Positions 24,084 through 35,860 of a stretch of 64,000 nucleotides of DNA are shown here, in pieces (within the stretch, counting starts at the first letter, position 1; every line of letters starts with the position of its first letter). This DNA is from Anaeramoeba flamelloides (Eukaryota; Metamonada; Anaeramoebidae): the NCBI GenBank assembly GCA_027625915.1, contig JANTQA010000008.1, positions 6,317,501 to 6,381,500 on the forward strand, given 5' to 3'. Under the pieces are notes generated by a model. It saw only the letters and a program-made list of their open reading frames with translations. It was not told the origin of the DNA and did not search any database. The position numbers were made by a program, and so were the translations under genes.

Positions 24084-25472
24084 CCTTTTAATTCTCATTA
24101 GAAATTTCAATAAAATTTTCATCTAATTTTCATTTATATTTCAACATTTTTCATTTAATACCTTAAAATTTTCAAGAGAAATTTACTTGAAATTCCCTGG
24201 TAATTTCAATTGACTATTCCAATGACTGTTCATTATATTTCATTAAAAAATTCAGAAGAAACATTCAATCAAATTTAATTTTATTTTCATAAAATTTCCT
24301 TCAAAAATATCTCAAATGATTTTCATTTTTGTTCTCATGTGGGTGTGTATTTTTTAATAAAAAATTAAAATGAAATTTTGAGATAATGAAAACTCGAAAC
24401 TCAGTAAAAAGAAACTTGAGAATGAAAAAGAAAAATAATTACCATTTTCGAGTCCAACAAATGACGATCATTTCAAACACTCTCAATAAACAATTCTAAC
24501 TTTAAAAGATCAAATGTATTTAAATTTTGAACATCGAGATGCTTGAATTATCCTATTCTCTACCACAAATCATAATAATCCTTACAAAGAAGTTGTTTTA
24601 TTTTTTTTTTTGATTTTAGTTCTTTTTCCTTTAATTGAAGTTCGCAAGCAATGCATTTGAGTATATAGTATTTACTCTATTTGTTTTTTGAACAGAATTT
24701 CCATTATCAAATACCCAAATCATTTGATTTAATTTTGTGTGATATGTTTTTTATATTTGTATCGTTTCTCTCAAAATTCATTTGTTATCCACAAGATAAA
24801 TTGGGCTGAGGAGTTGTTGGAAATTTTTTTTAGATATTTTGTTTCCAAATGTCTAATGAAAATTAAATTTGTAAATCATTTTTAGCAATTTTTTGTACAA
24901 TGAAAAAAAAATATTATTATTTGAAAAAAGAAAAAATGTTTTTTAATTCAGGAAATGTAGATTTGGTAAATTCTATACAACACCAAATAATTTATCATTG
25001 TTTTATCACAATTTATACTGTTTGAAAATAACAAAGAATAATTTCTAAATCTTTATTGATTCTATTTTTCTCGATCTGGATATCTTAAATAAAAATTTAG
25101 AACCATCTCAAATTAACCTACAAACCAAAAAATAATAAATATAAAAAATTATCAACTCCTTGAAAGGGATCTAAAAATTGTTTCCATAGTGAAATTTTCT
25201 CAAAAAGCTGATTTTTTCTGATCCTTTTTTTTTATTTTTTGATACTCGGACAGACATAATTTAGTTTAACTATTTCATTTTTTCATTCTTAGATCTAAAG
25301 TAATATATTTTTGTAAGATTTACCACCTTCGGAAACCTTACTCAAATACACTTAAAATTAACTTTAAATTATAGGTATAATTGCTAAATTAAGTTTTAAA
25401 TTGTTACTTTGAACGAAAAAAGAAAAAAATCATAAATTTGTGTGTTCAGGCCTTAACAATTTAAACCCCAAT

Positions 25473-25640
25473 TCAAATTTTTTTACACACCAAAATTCAA
25501 TTTGTGAAAAAAAATCTTATTTAATCAATTCAAGAAGAAATGACATATTTGAACCATTCACTAATTGAAATGTTAACAATTTTTTCTAAATTACAATACC
25601 TACAAAACAAAAAAATAAATAATTATCAATACTAATAAAT
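25473..25640. mobile_element. Diverged copy of the AACACACC MITE
   Basis: It shares TTACACACCAAAATTCAATT, CTTATTTAATCAATTC, GAACCATTCACTAATTGAAA and AATTATCAATACTAATAAAT with the copies near 46450 and 48066. The right terminal repeat is not recognisable. Confidence 0.55.
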
Positions 25641-25904
25641 TATCGGATGCACTTGTTTGATTTTATAATTATTTCTTTTACATGTAAAAAACGAAAATAA
25701 TTATGAATTCTGCTTTCAATTTTTTTCATCATTTTTTCTTTAAAAGTTAAACTTTTTCAAAATTGGAATAAAAATCTATTTAGAAAATTCTTTAGAAATA
25801 TCAAGTGATTTGTTTTACAAAAATTTTAAGAATAAAAGTTTTTAAAACAACTGGAATATGAACTCGAAAATTTTAGAATTAAAAAATTAGAAAATAGTCC
25901 AAGT

Positions 25905-26700
25905 TGTTAAGTTCAAGAATATCTAAAAATTATACAAATCAATAATACTATAAATAAGCTGTCATGTAGTCAAGTGCCGTAGAGTGGCTTGATTTTCTTG
26001 AGGTTTTATGTTTTATCTGTTAAGTGTTCTAGGTTTTTTTGAGTTTTCTATTTATTTGTAAAATATATCGATTTTCCAAATAAATAGAAAACTCAAGAAA
26101 AGCTAAAGGCAGTTTTCCAGAATTCAAAAAATGAAGAAAAATCAAAGATTTTATTCTATTCTTTTGAATTCTGGAAAATATAAAGTACGTTGTTTTTTTA
26201 ATTTTAGAAATAAAAAGAAAATTTATTTAATTTTCTTTTTATTTCTCAAATTAAAAAAAAACCTAACGACAAAAGATATTTAAAATGGAAGGGTTCAACT
26301 TCAATTTTAAAACTCAGAAATTTTACAAATTACCTTAACAGGTATTTTTATGTTATGAATAAAAATAAATCAAAACAGTGTGAATTATGTAAAAAAAAAA
26401 AAAACAATTTAGATATTACTGAAGATTTAGAACATTTTCTATGGAACTGCTCAGCCTATGAAAATAATCGCAAAATCTGGATATCTGAATTAAAAAAAAT
26501 TAATATATCTAATATATTAAATAATAATAATATTTCTAATATTATTATAAAAAAGGATTCAACCTGCTTATTAGCCTTAGTGGATAATAAACTTATTTTG
26601 GATTCTTTAATAAAATTCATAAATAAAAATTTAGGAATTCGGGTAAATAAGAGGGGTCAATAACCCCTCCCTTAAATAATAAAAAAAAAAAAAGAATAAA
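25905..26700 (+). mobile_element. 5'-truncated LINE copy with C-terminal zinc motif and A tail
   Basis: Codons from about 26286 give YLKWKGSTSILKLRNFTNYL, matching the minus-strand LINE near 19.2 kb. An open frame 26355-26663 then carries C-x2-C-x14-H-x4-C (QCELC ... EHFLWNC), the zinc-finger-like C-terminus typical of many LINE ORF2 proteins, and ends IRVNKRGQ. A short 3' tail (AACCCCTCCCTTAAATAAT) leads into about 13 A near 26682. Similarity to the other copy reaches left to about 25905, including a shared GTGCCGTAGAGTG. Between 26041 and 26260 the copy carries three perfect or near-perfect hairpins in series. No reverse transcriptase core is left here. Confidence 0.72.
26041..26260. repeat. 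Three consecutive hairpins inside the LINE copy
   Basis: Hairpin 1: GAGTTTTCTATTTATTTG (26041-26058) with its exact reverse complement at 26077-26094. Hairpin 2: TTTTCCAGAATTCAAAA (26113-26129) with its exact reverse complement at 26162-26178. Hairpin 3: an imperfect pair of about 30 bases, about 26194-26223 and 26229-26260. The other LINE copy does not show them clearly. Confidence 0.8.
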
Positions 26701-26890
26701 AATTTATCCATGAATAATTTAAAAATAAAATTGCAAATCCAATAATTATTTTAAAGATATTAAAAGGAGTTACGGCCAAGGGGAAATATTAATCATAATT
26801 TTCTTACATTAAAAATTTCTTTTCTATATGCTATTTTTTGAATGATATTAATTATAGAAATATATTTCTGATTCGTTGTATATAAAAAAA

Positions 26891-27700
26891 ATGCAAAAAA
26901 AAAAAACACAAGTCCCTAAATTACCAAAAAAAATCAATTGGAAATATTTCAATATCTTCGATTTAGATGCCGAAGAAACTGCGAAACAAATAACTATCAG
27001 TGAATTTGAAGCGTTCTGTGATCTGGAATTCACGGAATTTTTACAACAAAGCTGGAACAAATCGCATTTATGGGTAAGATCTCAAAACTTAAGAAAAATG
27101 ATCAAAAGATTCAATTCTTTCAGTTTTTGGATTAGTACAATGATCTTACAGGGTGAGAAATTATCACAAAGGAAGCATGCAATAAGTTATTTTATTAGTG
27201 TTGCAAATCATTTAAGAGAATTAAATAACTTTAATTCCCTGATGGGTGTAATGTCAGCACTTCAATCAACTTCAGTTGGAAGATTAAAGCATACCTTGAA
27301 TTCTCTTCCAAAATCAGACTTGCAAAAAATACAAGGGTTTGCAGACCTGATGAGCAGCCAAAAGGCCTTCCACACATATCGCACAGCATTGCAAAAGGCC
27401 TTTGATTACGGCAAACCGGCAATACCATTTTTAGGGATCCACCTGACCGATTTAACCTTTTTAGACGAAACAAAAAAAACCTTTATCCTCGATAATCAAT
27501 ATTCCCAAGAGAAATTGGAAACCATGATTAAGGCAATAAGAAATATACTGAAATTCCAAACTCGCCCCTATTTCTTGAGCCCAGTCCCGCAATTACAAAA
27601 ATACTTTATGAATTACCCGACGCTATTAGAAGAGCAACTTTATCAATTGTCTCTAAAGCGTGAGCCTAGAGGTGTGAAATTAAATGAATTGATTCTATAA
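26891..27700 (+). CDS. RasGEF (CDC25-type) domain protein, 269 aa
   Basis: A Ras-family guanine nucleotide exchange factor catalytic domain fills almost the whole protein. The landmark blocks are present in order: DLDAEETAKQITISEFEAFC, then the NLRKMIKRFNSFSFWI block, then RKHAISYFISVANHLRELNN with FNSLMGVMSALQSTSVGRLK (the core helices that pry open the GTPase switch), then PAIPFLGIHLTDLTFLDE. It should promote GDP release from a Ras-like GTPase at a membrane or signalling site. ATG at 26891 is taken as start. The frame is also open back to an AG at 26856-26857, so an upstream exon carrying a RasGEF-N or other domain cannot be excluded. No such domain is visible nearby; the DNA immediately to the left is a LINE tail. 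Confidence 0.9.
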   Translation: MQKKKTQVPKLPKKINWKYFNIFDLDAEETAKQITISEFEAFCDLEFTEFLQQSWNKSHLWVRSQNLRKMIKRFNSFSFWISTMILQGEKLSQRKHAISYFISVANHLRELNNFNSLMGVMSALQSTSVGRLKHTLNSLPKSDLQKIQGFADLMSSQKAFHTYRTALQKAFDYGKPAIPFLGIHLTDLTFLDETKKTFILDNQYSQEKLETMIKAIRNILKFQTRPYFLSPVPQLQKYFMNYPTLLEEQLYQLSLKREPRGVKLNELIL

Positions 27701-28294
27701 TTTATCATTCGTTTCGTTTTGTTTCGTTACATTCAATGTCTTTTAACTGCATTTAATTTCATCTATATTTACCTATTCTCATTTTTTTTTCTTTTCCATT
27801 CTTTTCTTTTTTCCAATTTTATTTCTTTTTTTGATTAAAATTAAAATTTTTTTTAATCAATTTATTTATAAAAGATAAATATCAAAAAAATTTTAATAAA
27901 TAAATTATGAATACTAATCGAAAAAAGTGATTAATATTTAAAAAAAGTTATTTTTTCATTGTTTAATTTGAAACAGTAAAAATATTACGACTATTATTAA
28001 TAAATGAGGAATTTTTTTTTTGATTTAGTCTGAATGAAAACTTTTTTAAAGTTTGAGTGTTAATTAAGTTCAAAACTTTTTTTTATAAAAATTCCTTTCC
28101 TTCAAACCCCAACATCTACACCATTTAATGATTGAACGCCACTTTTATGAAAATATCAAACTTTAAACAAGTTTTAAAGTTCAGGCGAAAACTTTTTTAC
28201 AATAGAAAACCTGATAAAAGTTTTAATTCTGATGAAGGTTTCCACTTTTTGGAAAATATGAAATTTGATGTAAGTTTTATAAAAGTCCTAGCTT

Positions 28295-28330
28295 GGTGAA
28301 AGTTTGTGTCTTAAAAGTGAAACTGACTGT
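28295..28330 (-). mobile_element. Solo end of a CAGT MITE
   Basis: GAAAGTTTGTGTCTTAAAAG followed by TGAAACTGACTGTA matches the right terminus of the full-length copies; the rest of the element is missing. Confidence 0.7.
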
Positions 28331-28952
28331 ATGTATTTTGAATCTTTTTTTTTTTTTTTTTTTTAAGGGGTTAATTCTAACATGGAGTCGTCTAAAATTA
28401 AAGTAGGTTATTGAGTGTAAAAAGACATTTATGTTTTTAGCCCAATCGTCTCTATAAATTCTTTGGTAAGCAGTACTATTTATCTATGTTACCAATAAAA
28501 AAAATTTATTGTATTAGTAAAAAATTCATGAATTTCAGGAAAAAATCTGTATTTCGCCACATATTTAAAGGTCGAATTGACAATATCCCTTTAAGGACCA
28601 TATCGACCCACTCCGATTTTTGAATTTTTATCCTAAACTTTTTTTACTCTGAGATTGTGACAATTATTGAAATAACCTAGCGGGGGAGGCATACATAAAT
28701 TGTTCTATCTTTTTCAAAAAAACAGTAGATCGCAAAATTTTTAATTTTTTTATAATTATTTTTGAGTTTAATTTGATGATTAATTATAAAATTTTGAATT
28801 TTTTTGAAAAAATTTGATTTTTTAATTTTTGTGTGATATTTACATCAAGTGATATTTTCTGGACTATGCCTCTTTTATATTACTTTGCATGATTCAAAGT
28901 TGTAAAAAAATATAGAAAAAATCTAAAATTATAAAAAAATTAACAATTACTA

Positions 28953-29150
28953 CAGTCAGTTTCACTTTTAAGGCACAAACTTTCAACGATATTTAAGGCA
29001 CAAAAAAATCTCAAATTAAGGCACAAAATTTGGAATTTTTTTTTTTTAACAAATTATTTTACTAGAATTTGAATTTTGTGCTTTAATTTGAGATTGTTAT
29101 TGTGCCTTAAATTTCGTTGAAAGTTTGTTCCTTAAAAGTGAAACTAACTG
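28953..29150. mobile_element. CAGT palindromic MITE, copy A (198 bp)
   Basis: It begins CAGTCAGTTTCACTTTTAAG and ends with its inverted form CTTAAAAGTGAAACTAACTG, flanked by TA on each side. The interior is itself palindromic: CTCAAATTAAGGCACAAA pairs with TTTGTGCTTTAATTTGAG around a T-rich centre. TA duplication plus CAGT ends fit a Tc1/mariner-type non-autonomous element. No transposase of that type is seen in the window. Confidence 0.85.
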
Positions 29151-29229
29151 TAAAATTTATACTTACATTTACCTTTAAACAATTCATTCATACCGGAAGG
29201 GGGTGGAGATAGAAAAAATTATTATTATT

Positions 29230-29313
29230 AATGTTATCAACAGAATTTGGGATTTTAGGGTGCACGCGCTTGGCGCGCCCACCCCAAAACCACCCAATTC
29301 TTTTGATAACATT
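29230..29313. repeat. Hairpin with GC-rich loop
   Basis: Arms of about 33 bases (AATGTTATCAACAGAATTTG ... and CCAATTCTTTTGATAACATT) enclose GCACGCGCTTGGCGCGCCC, one of the most GC-rich spots in the window. It sits directly against MITE copy B and may be a small inverted-repeat element of its own. Confidence 0.7.
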
Positions 29314-29314
29314 A

Positions 29315-29508
29315 CAGTCTGTTCCATTTTTAAGGCACAAACTTGCTACGAAATTTCAAGCACAAAAAAATCTCAAATTAAGGCACAAATTTTGGAATTT
29401 TTTTTTTTCAATTTATTTTACTAGAATCTGAATTTTGTGCCTTAATTTGAGATTTTTTTGTGCCTTAAATTTCGTTGAAAGTTTGTGCCTTAAAAGTGAA
29501 ACTGACTG
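29315..29508. mobile_element. CAGT palindromic MITE, copy B (194 bp)
   Basis: Same architecture as copy A, with TA at both sides. Left end CAGTCTGTTCCATTTTTAAG, right end CTTAAAAGTGAAACTGACTG. It lies only 164 bases from copy A. Confidence 0.85.
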
Positions 29509-29904
29509 TAAGTAACATAAGTGTGTTTTGTTTTAGTATGATTAAAAAAGTTTTAAAAAAAATATATTTCAATTTCATTTCAAGAGATGTAATCTATATG
29601 TTTTTTGTATTGTAAAAAAAAATATAAAGAATCCAATTTATATTCTTAAAGATCGTGGGTATAAAATTTTCTTTCAATTATAAATCAAAATTTTCCAGTA
29701 ATTAATCAATAGAATAAATTGGATCATTAAAAACTTTAAAATAAATAATTTTAAACTACATTTCACTCAAAGGGGACCCAGCCAAAAATGAAAAATTCAC
29801 TATAATTTTAAGAATCAACCAAACGTAGATTGTTGAGAAATACGAGAAATAATACACTTCATATAAGAGTCAATAATTATAAAAGAAAAGTCGAAACAAA
29901 CCAT

Positions 29905-30640
29905 AAATTGGTAAATTTTGAAAAATGCGATTATTTGCGAGAAAAACAATTTTTTTTTATTTTGTGTCTGTTATTTAATTTCTAAACTTACAAAATGTTG
30001 ACATGTGTGTTGATAGTTTGTTATTTATATCAAAAAAAAAAAAAAATTGTCGAATAGAATAAAAAATATGAATTGGTCAAAAATGACAATTTTTACCCAA
30101 ATATACAAATTTGGAAATTTTCAAAATTTGAGAATATTTTCGAAACATTTATCATTTATTTAACATTTTATAGAGATGAGTTAGGTAGGATTAGTATATT
30201 TTAGTTGAGTGATCTATACCACCACACTCATTCCTAACTTACTCAACACATCCTAATAACCCTATCTAAACTAACCTACAAACCATACACAATTCTAACA
30301 CTCTCTAACGTACCTTACCTACCCTACCTACCCTACCATACCTACCTGTATAAAATGTTAAATAAAATGTTAAATAAAAAATGGTAAATAAAAGGTTAAA
30401 TAAATCGCAAATATTCGCAAATTTTGAAAATTTCGAAATTTGTATATTTGGTCAAAAATTGTCATCTTTGACCAATTCATATTTTTAATTCTATTCAACA
30501 ATTTTTTTTTTTTTTTGATATACACAACAAACTATCAGCACATATGTCAACGTTTTGTAAGTTTAGACCCGATTACAGTGACAAATTAAAAAATTATTAT
30601 TTTTCTCGCAAATAATTGCAATTTTGGTATATTCCCCATA
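29905..30640. mobile_element. Large foldback with a C/A-rich spacer
   Basis: Arms at about 29905-30172 and 30350-30640 are inverted copies. Landmarks on the left are TTATTTGCGAGAAAAA, CTAAACTTACAAAATGTTGA and AATATGAATTGGTCAAA, each found reversed on the right. The spacer of about 180 bases is strand-asymmetric: C and A with runs such as TACCTACCCTACCTACCC and scattered CCTAA, then four spaced copies of GTTAAATAAA-like sequence leading into the right arm. Arm identity is lower than in the 7 kb foldback. No coding region. Confidence 0.75.
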
Positions 30641-30689
30641 AATTTAAAAAAAAAAATGTTAAAAAATTTTTTCCCCACTCATTGGAATG

Positions 30690-31060
30690 TATCGTGCAAA
30701 ATTCTCAATTTCTTTAGGAAATTAAAATTGTTGACAATAAGATGTTTTCTACTTGTAAATGTATGGATGATAAAAGAAAATACAAAACCTAACTTTTATT
30801 AATGTTAATAAGCTTTTTCAAACATTTTTTTTCAAATTTAATTTTTAAAAAAAATTGAATAAAAAAGAAAAGAAAAAAAAGCAAAAAGCAAAATAAAAAA
30901 AAAATTTACAAAATGAGAAAAAATGATTTTGATCTAAAAATTGAAAATTTCGTTTGAGAAGAATTATGAATTGAACTCATAGAATATGTTCTATTTTTTC
31001 AATAAAACTGGGCCCCTTTGACTGAAAAAGAGTTTATAAATGAAAACTTATACTATCATT
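30690..31060 (-). repeat. Dispersed repeat R3, inverted relative to 46.4-47.2 kb
   Basis: TCAATTTCTTTAGGAAATTA with ATTGTTGACAATAAGA, then TTTTTTTCAAATTTA, then AATAAAACTGGGCCCCTTTG with ACTGAAAAAGAGTTT, occur reversed at 47.2 to 46.37 kb. The 46 kb copy is interrupted by a later insertion. Confidence 0.55.
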
Positions 31061-31163
31061 TTATAATTATAAAAGGTGCAGAGTTTTATTTACTTTTGAA
31101 ACCTTTTTTTGTCAACTGAACTGCAGGTTTTAAAGTTCCGAGAATATCATTTGTTTTTTTATA

Positions 31164-31359
31164 CAGTAAGTTCCACTTTTAAGGCACAAACTAGCAACGA
31201 AATTTAAGCACAATAAAAATCTCAAATTAAAGAACAAAATTCAAATTCTCGTAAAAATAAATTGTAAAAAAAAATTCCAAATTTTGTGCCTTAATTTGAG
31301 TTTTTTTTTTATGCCTTAAATTTCGTTGAAAGTTTGTCCCTTAAAAGTGAAACTGACTG
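31164..31359. mobile_element. CAGT palindromic MITE, copy C (196 bp)
   Basis: TA-flanked. Left end CAGTAAGTTCCACTTTTAAG, right end CTTAAAAGTGAAACTGACTG, with the usual palindromic interior. Confidence 0.85.
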
Positions 31360-32584
31360 TAAAAAATTATAAATCTTATTTTCCTCGAGCAAAAATATTA
31401 AAAAAAAATCGAAAAAATGATACTATATTTTTTTCAGATTGTCACCACTTAATATATTTGATATTATTTGTATAATAAACTTTTGAAATTATTTAAAAAA
31501 AAATTACTTTCTTTCAAATTAAATTTTAAAAAAATCTTCATCAAATTATTAAAACTGATAAATTCAAAGAAATATCTAAAAATTTTTAATTCATTTTCCA
31601 TTTTACAAATTTTTAAACACAGGCTTTGATTAATCCATTATATATATATATTTACGTTCAGAAACTTTATATAATTGGCTTAGCCTTCAAAAGATACTTT
31701 CTCTTACGTTATTTTATTTGTTGAGTTAATTGATTTCAAAAATGTAAATTGAACTAAAAATTTTACCAAATAAATTTGAATTTATCAGTATTTTTAAGAA
31801 AACTCAAGATCTTAAAATGTTTTTTTTTAATCAAATAAGAAGATTTTTGGCTATTGAATTATTTATTAAAATTGTTTCTCAATATGGGCTTTCTTATTTT
31901 CATATTCAAATTTTTAAAAATTTATACAAGAACGAAAAATTGAATCAGAGAAAATTCATGATCTGTTCAAGTGACTGTAACTATTTTTTGCCAAACCCAA
32001 AGTTATTTTATACAAGTTCTGTTTTTAAAAGTCTGAAATGGCTTTTCTCGACGAAGAGGTTTTCTGGAAAAAATAGATCACAAGGACTTATTTATGATTT
32101 TGATCTTTTTTGGAAAAAATTATTTTACCTTTTTGTCAAAGATTCGAATTTTGTTTTTGATTTTTAACATCAAAATCTGGACAAAAAAGAAACTAAAGGA
32201 ATAAAATCTTCCTCGAGACAGGGTATGTTATAATTTATATTGTTAACTGATTTAACTGGTCATAGTTATTTTTGAAAAGACAAATTAAATTGAAAAACTT
32301 TTGTTTTTTCCAAATAATTATCTCATTTTGGTGATGTGTTGACTGGAAACTCATAAAACAGATCATTCACTGAAACAACCCAAGATTCTATCGAAAAAAA
32401 AATAATAATTTTCAAAACCTCTGTAAAAAATTTTAATTAACTTGAAAGAGTTTGAGAAAGAATTGGTTTTGGATTGTTAACTATATTAAAGAATAAACGC
32501 TCAATATCTAAAAGTATTAAAGGTTTTCTTGATTTATTTTTCAGAGAATTTGTTCATTTCTTTTTAATATTCACAATTTTTAAA

Positions 32585-35500
32585 ATGTCAAGCAAAATGA
32601 CAAACAGGCTTTTTTATTTGATTCATGAAGCCACTTCCGAAACGGAACATGAGCCAAATATGAAAAAAAATCTATCGATTATTGATCGTTGTTCAAAAAG
32701 CCCATTCAAGTAAGATTCAAAACCTTAAAAAAACATCACTTTTTCCCAATTTAAAAAAAAAAAAAAAAAAAAATAATTCCCTAAACTTTCTTTGTTTAAA
32801 CCTTTTTCGAAATTTCTTCTCGAAAAAATAGACAAAAAGACCTTGCACAAGAACTCAAGTGCCGATTAAAAAAAAAAAATCTGACCATCCGATTTTTATC
32901 GATTGTTGTAAGTTCAAATTTTTTTTCTCTCTTTTCTTTTGCAAAATAATTAATTTAATTTCTCCCAATAACCACCATAACAACTCAATTCTTTATTTCA
33001 AAAATACAACAACTATCCGATCAATGGGGCGAATTTATTTTATTTTGGTGTGCAACTAAAACGATCTTCAAAGCTTCTTGATATGTGTGCCAAAAATTTG
33101 AAAGGAACTTTTGTCAAAAATTTGAATCAAAAAAGCTATATGAAAGTGTTAAGGCAAGTCGCAACTTGGAAGACTCAAACTGAACTAAGTGAAAGAACGT
33201 TAGCCCTAATTCGTTATTTAAAGAACAACTATTCAGAATACAAAATATTTTCAAAAACTTTCCAAACTTTGCTTCACAAAGGGATTAACTTTCGCGAAGA
33301 TCCTGAATTTGGCGGGGGGCTAAATGAAAAACAGCTCTCAAAAAAAGTCAAAACAAACAACACTCAGCCAAAAAGAACAACGAACACCACAAATAATACT
33401 TTCACTAGCACAAGGAACAATCACCAAAACCATATCATTCCAGAAGAGCTGAAAAAAGTTATCCAAGATTTGGATGTAATTAAAGAAACTGTGAATCTTT
33501 TAACCCAACTTCTTTTAGCTCTTGAGCCAAACGAAAAAGTTCAATCAAACCCCTTGATTACTGAATTGGTTGAAAATGTCAAAAAATTTCGACAACAGCT
33601 ACAGGGTTTAATCATAGAGGTATCTGATGAATATGTTTTAAAATTAGTTTTGGAAACGAACGACCAAGTTAATAATTTGATCAGGTATCACACTTTAATG
33701 TTAAAGCCTAATTGTAAGTAAATTGTATTTTGTTTTTGTTTGACAGCCATTTTCCTTCTTTTTGAGAAAAATTTTTCTTTCAAATGTCAAATTTAATTGT
33801 AGTCACCATACTGTTTGTTGGAAAATAAAACGTTCAAAATTTTCATTCAACTTTCCTAATTCTAAAAAGGAACAGAATAAATGAAATGAATAAAAATTAG
33901 AATTCTCTTGTTTAAATTTGACTTTGATCTCAAAACTCTTTTTTTTGGAAAGTTGATGATTTTATTTGAACTCTATTTATTTTATTCTTCATTTTTCGAA
34001 AGGAGAAGGAAAATTTTGCTCCTTTTATTTTGAAATTAACAGTACTGTCAAATTCAAAAAAATGTTTTAAGGAAGTAGGTACAGCCATTTGAAAAAAGTG
34101 ATTACTTTTTTTTTAATACCGTTATTTCAATAATAAATGTGAAAAATTTTCACTTCATTTTCCAATTTCGTGTTTTAAATAGTGAGTACACAAACTACAA
34201 CCTACTTCTTTGAGAACTCAATTTAGGAAATGGAAATATGGAAAGGGGGTGAAAATTGTTTGCTATTTATTATTCAAATACCAGTATGAGCTTGTCAGAA
34301 TTAAAACTGTTTTTAAAGTTTTATGTTTGAATAAAATATGAACTTTCTTTTAAAAAAATTACTTTCCTTCTCACTCCAACCTCTACACCACATTTAAAGG
34401 TTGATCCTTCGCTTTATTAAAATAGAATTTGATAAAAGTTTTAAAAAAGTACTCTCTTTTATAAGGTGGCTGTATTTTTAAAAAGAGCTTTTCTTCCGAA
34501 TCGTAACACCTAACTCACATTCAAAGGACGAGTCTTCACCTTTTTAAAACCTAATTTTTTCAAAAAGTTTTAATTCTAAAAAAAGTTCTTACATTTTTAA
34601 AACGTCTGTACATTTTACCATTTTGAAAAATTTTAATTGCAGAAACCTAACTGAAAAAAAGATTTTTTGAGCGCCATGGGATATTGAAACTTTGAATCAA
34701 AATACCTTTCACTATTGTATCTGTAAATGGAAAAAAAGTAAATCAGAGTTGGATCTTTAATTTTTCAATTTTTTTGAACATTTTTTTATTAAATTTTTGG
34801 TTTTATTAGGTTTGGAATACAAGAAATGTGCTTATCGGAATACTTGAAATTAACCAAAGAATAAACCAAAAAAAGAGATCTGAAAAGAGATGCTATTTGA
34901 AACAAACTCTTTCTTTTTGAATATTAAAAAAGAAAGATCACCTTTCCAAAGAAATTTGAAATCAAGAAAGAATTGAAAAAAAAAATTGAACCAAAGTATA
35001 TTTTCAAAGATTTGTTTCTTCTCTATCTTCTTAATTTCGGTGAATCTAAACAAACCATTATCTTTGAAATTCTAGCAAAATTACTATTTATTATTATTTT
35101 TTAAATAACCCTGTTTTATACAAATTTGTTTTCAAAATTCTATTTTTTAAAAATTTTTCTCAAACTAAAACAAAAACAAAGATTAATATTACTTCAAAGA
35201 TTAAAATAAAGGGATTGAACTCTCGAAATCCAAAAACAACTACAAAAAGATTCAACTCAAAGAAAAAGAAAAAATGGAGAAAAAATTTCTAACATAAATT
35301 TCAGAATTATTTTGAGTTTTCGATTGAATGGAAAATAAATAATTTTAAAATCAAACAAAACACATCGAATAAATCTTTATTTCTGAAAAGGAATTCAAAA
35401 CAATATCCAATTATCTGAACCAAAACTAGAATTAGATGAATTTAACGAAAATAGTGATTTTAAAATTAATTTTATAAAATTCTTTCGAAATAAAAAGTAA

Positions 35501-35817
35501 TTAATTAATCAAAAATTTTTCCAAAAAATAGTTTTTCCATTCAAAATTGAAAAACAAAATCAAAGTAAAGAAGAAGTAATTATATCAAATATTCCAGATA
35601 AGAGCAATAAATAAATGATTTTTATTTCTTTTTTCTGGATCAATTATTTTTTCATATGATTTTAATTATAATTATCTTATGATTCTCTCCTTTTATTTTT
35701 AATTTTTTGAAAGAATATATTACAAGTTTTTAAAAAAAACCTAAAAAAAATTTTATTTTTCCAGTTTTCAAAAAAAAATATTTATTCTTTCCCAATACTT
35801 ATTATTATTTGATATTA

Positions 35818-35860
<43 letters not shown>

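Larger units (their letters stand above)
22143..25900. other. AT-rich intergenic stretch, little structure
   Basis: No gene is supported. Contents are a CA/TA microsatellite at about 24047-24083, a diverged copy of the AACACACC element (about 25473-25640) and a short fragment of dispersed repeat R2 (about 25745-25850). The remainder is plain AT-rich DNA with T and A tracts. Confidence 0.55.
27701..32584. other. Intergenic nest of palindromic elements
   Basis: No supported gene. It holds three full CAGT MITEs and one fragment, a GC-loop hairpin (29230-29313), a large foldback (about 29905-30640) and one side of an inverted dispersed repeat (about 30690-31060). An open frame of 116 codons at 31817 has no protein signature and is not called. 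Confidence 0.6.

Noticed and set aside
31817-32167. 116-codon plus-strand frame upstream of the VHS-GAT gene
   Set aside because: Phe/Lys/Leu-rich with no domain pattern, and it does not join in phase to the VHS domain, which begins at its own Met.
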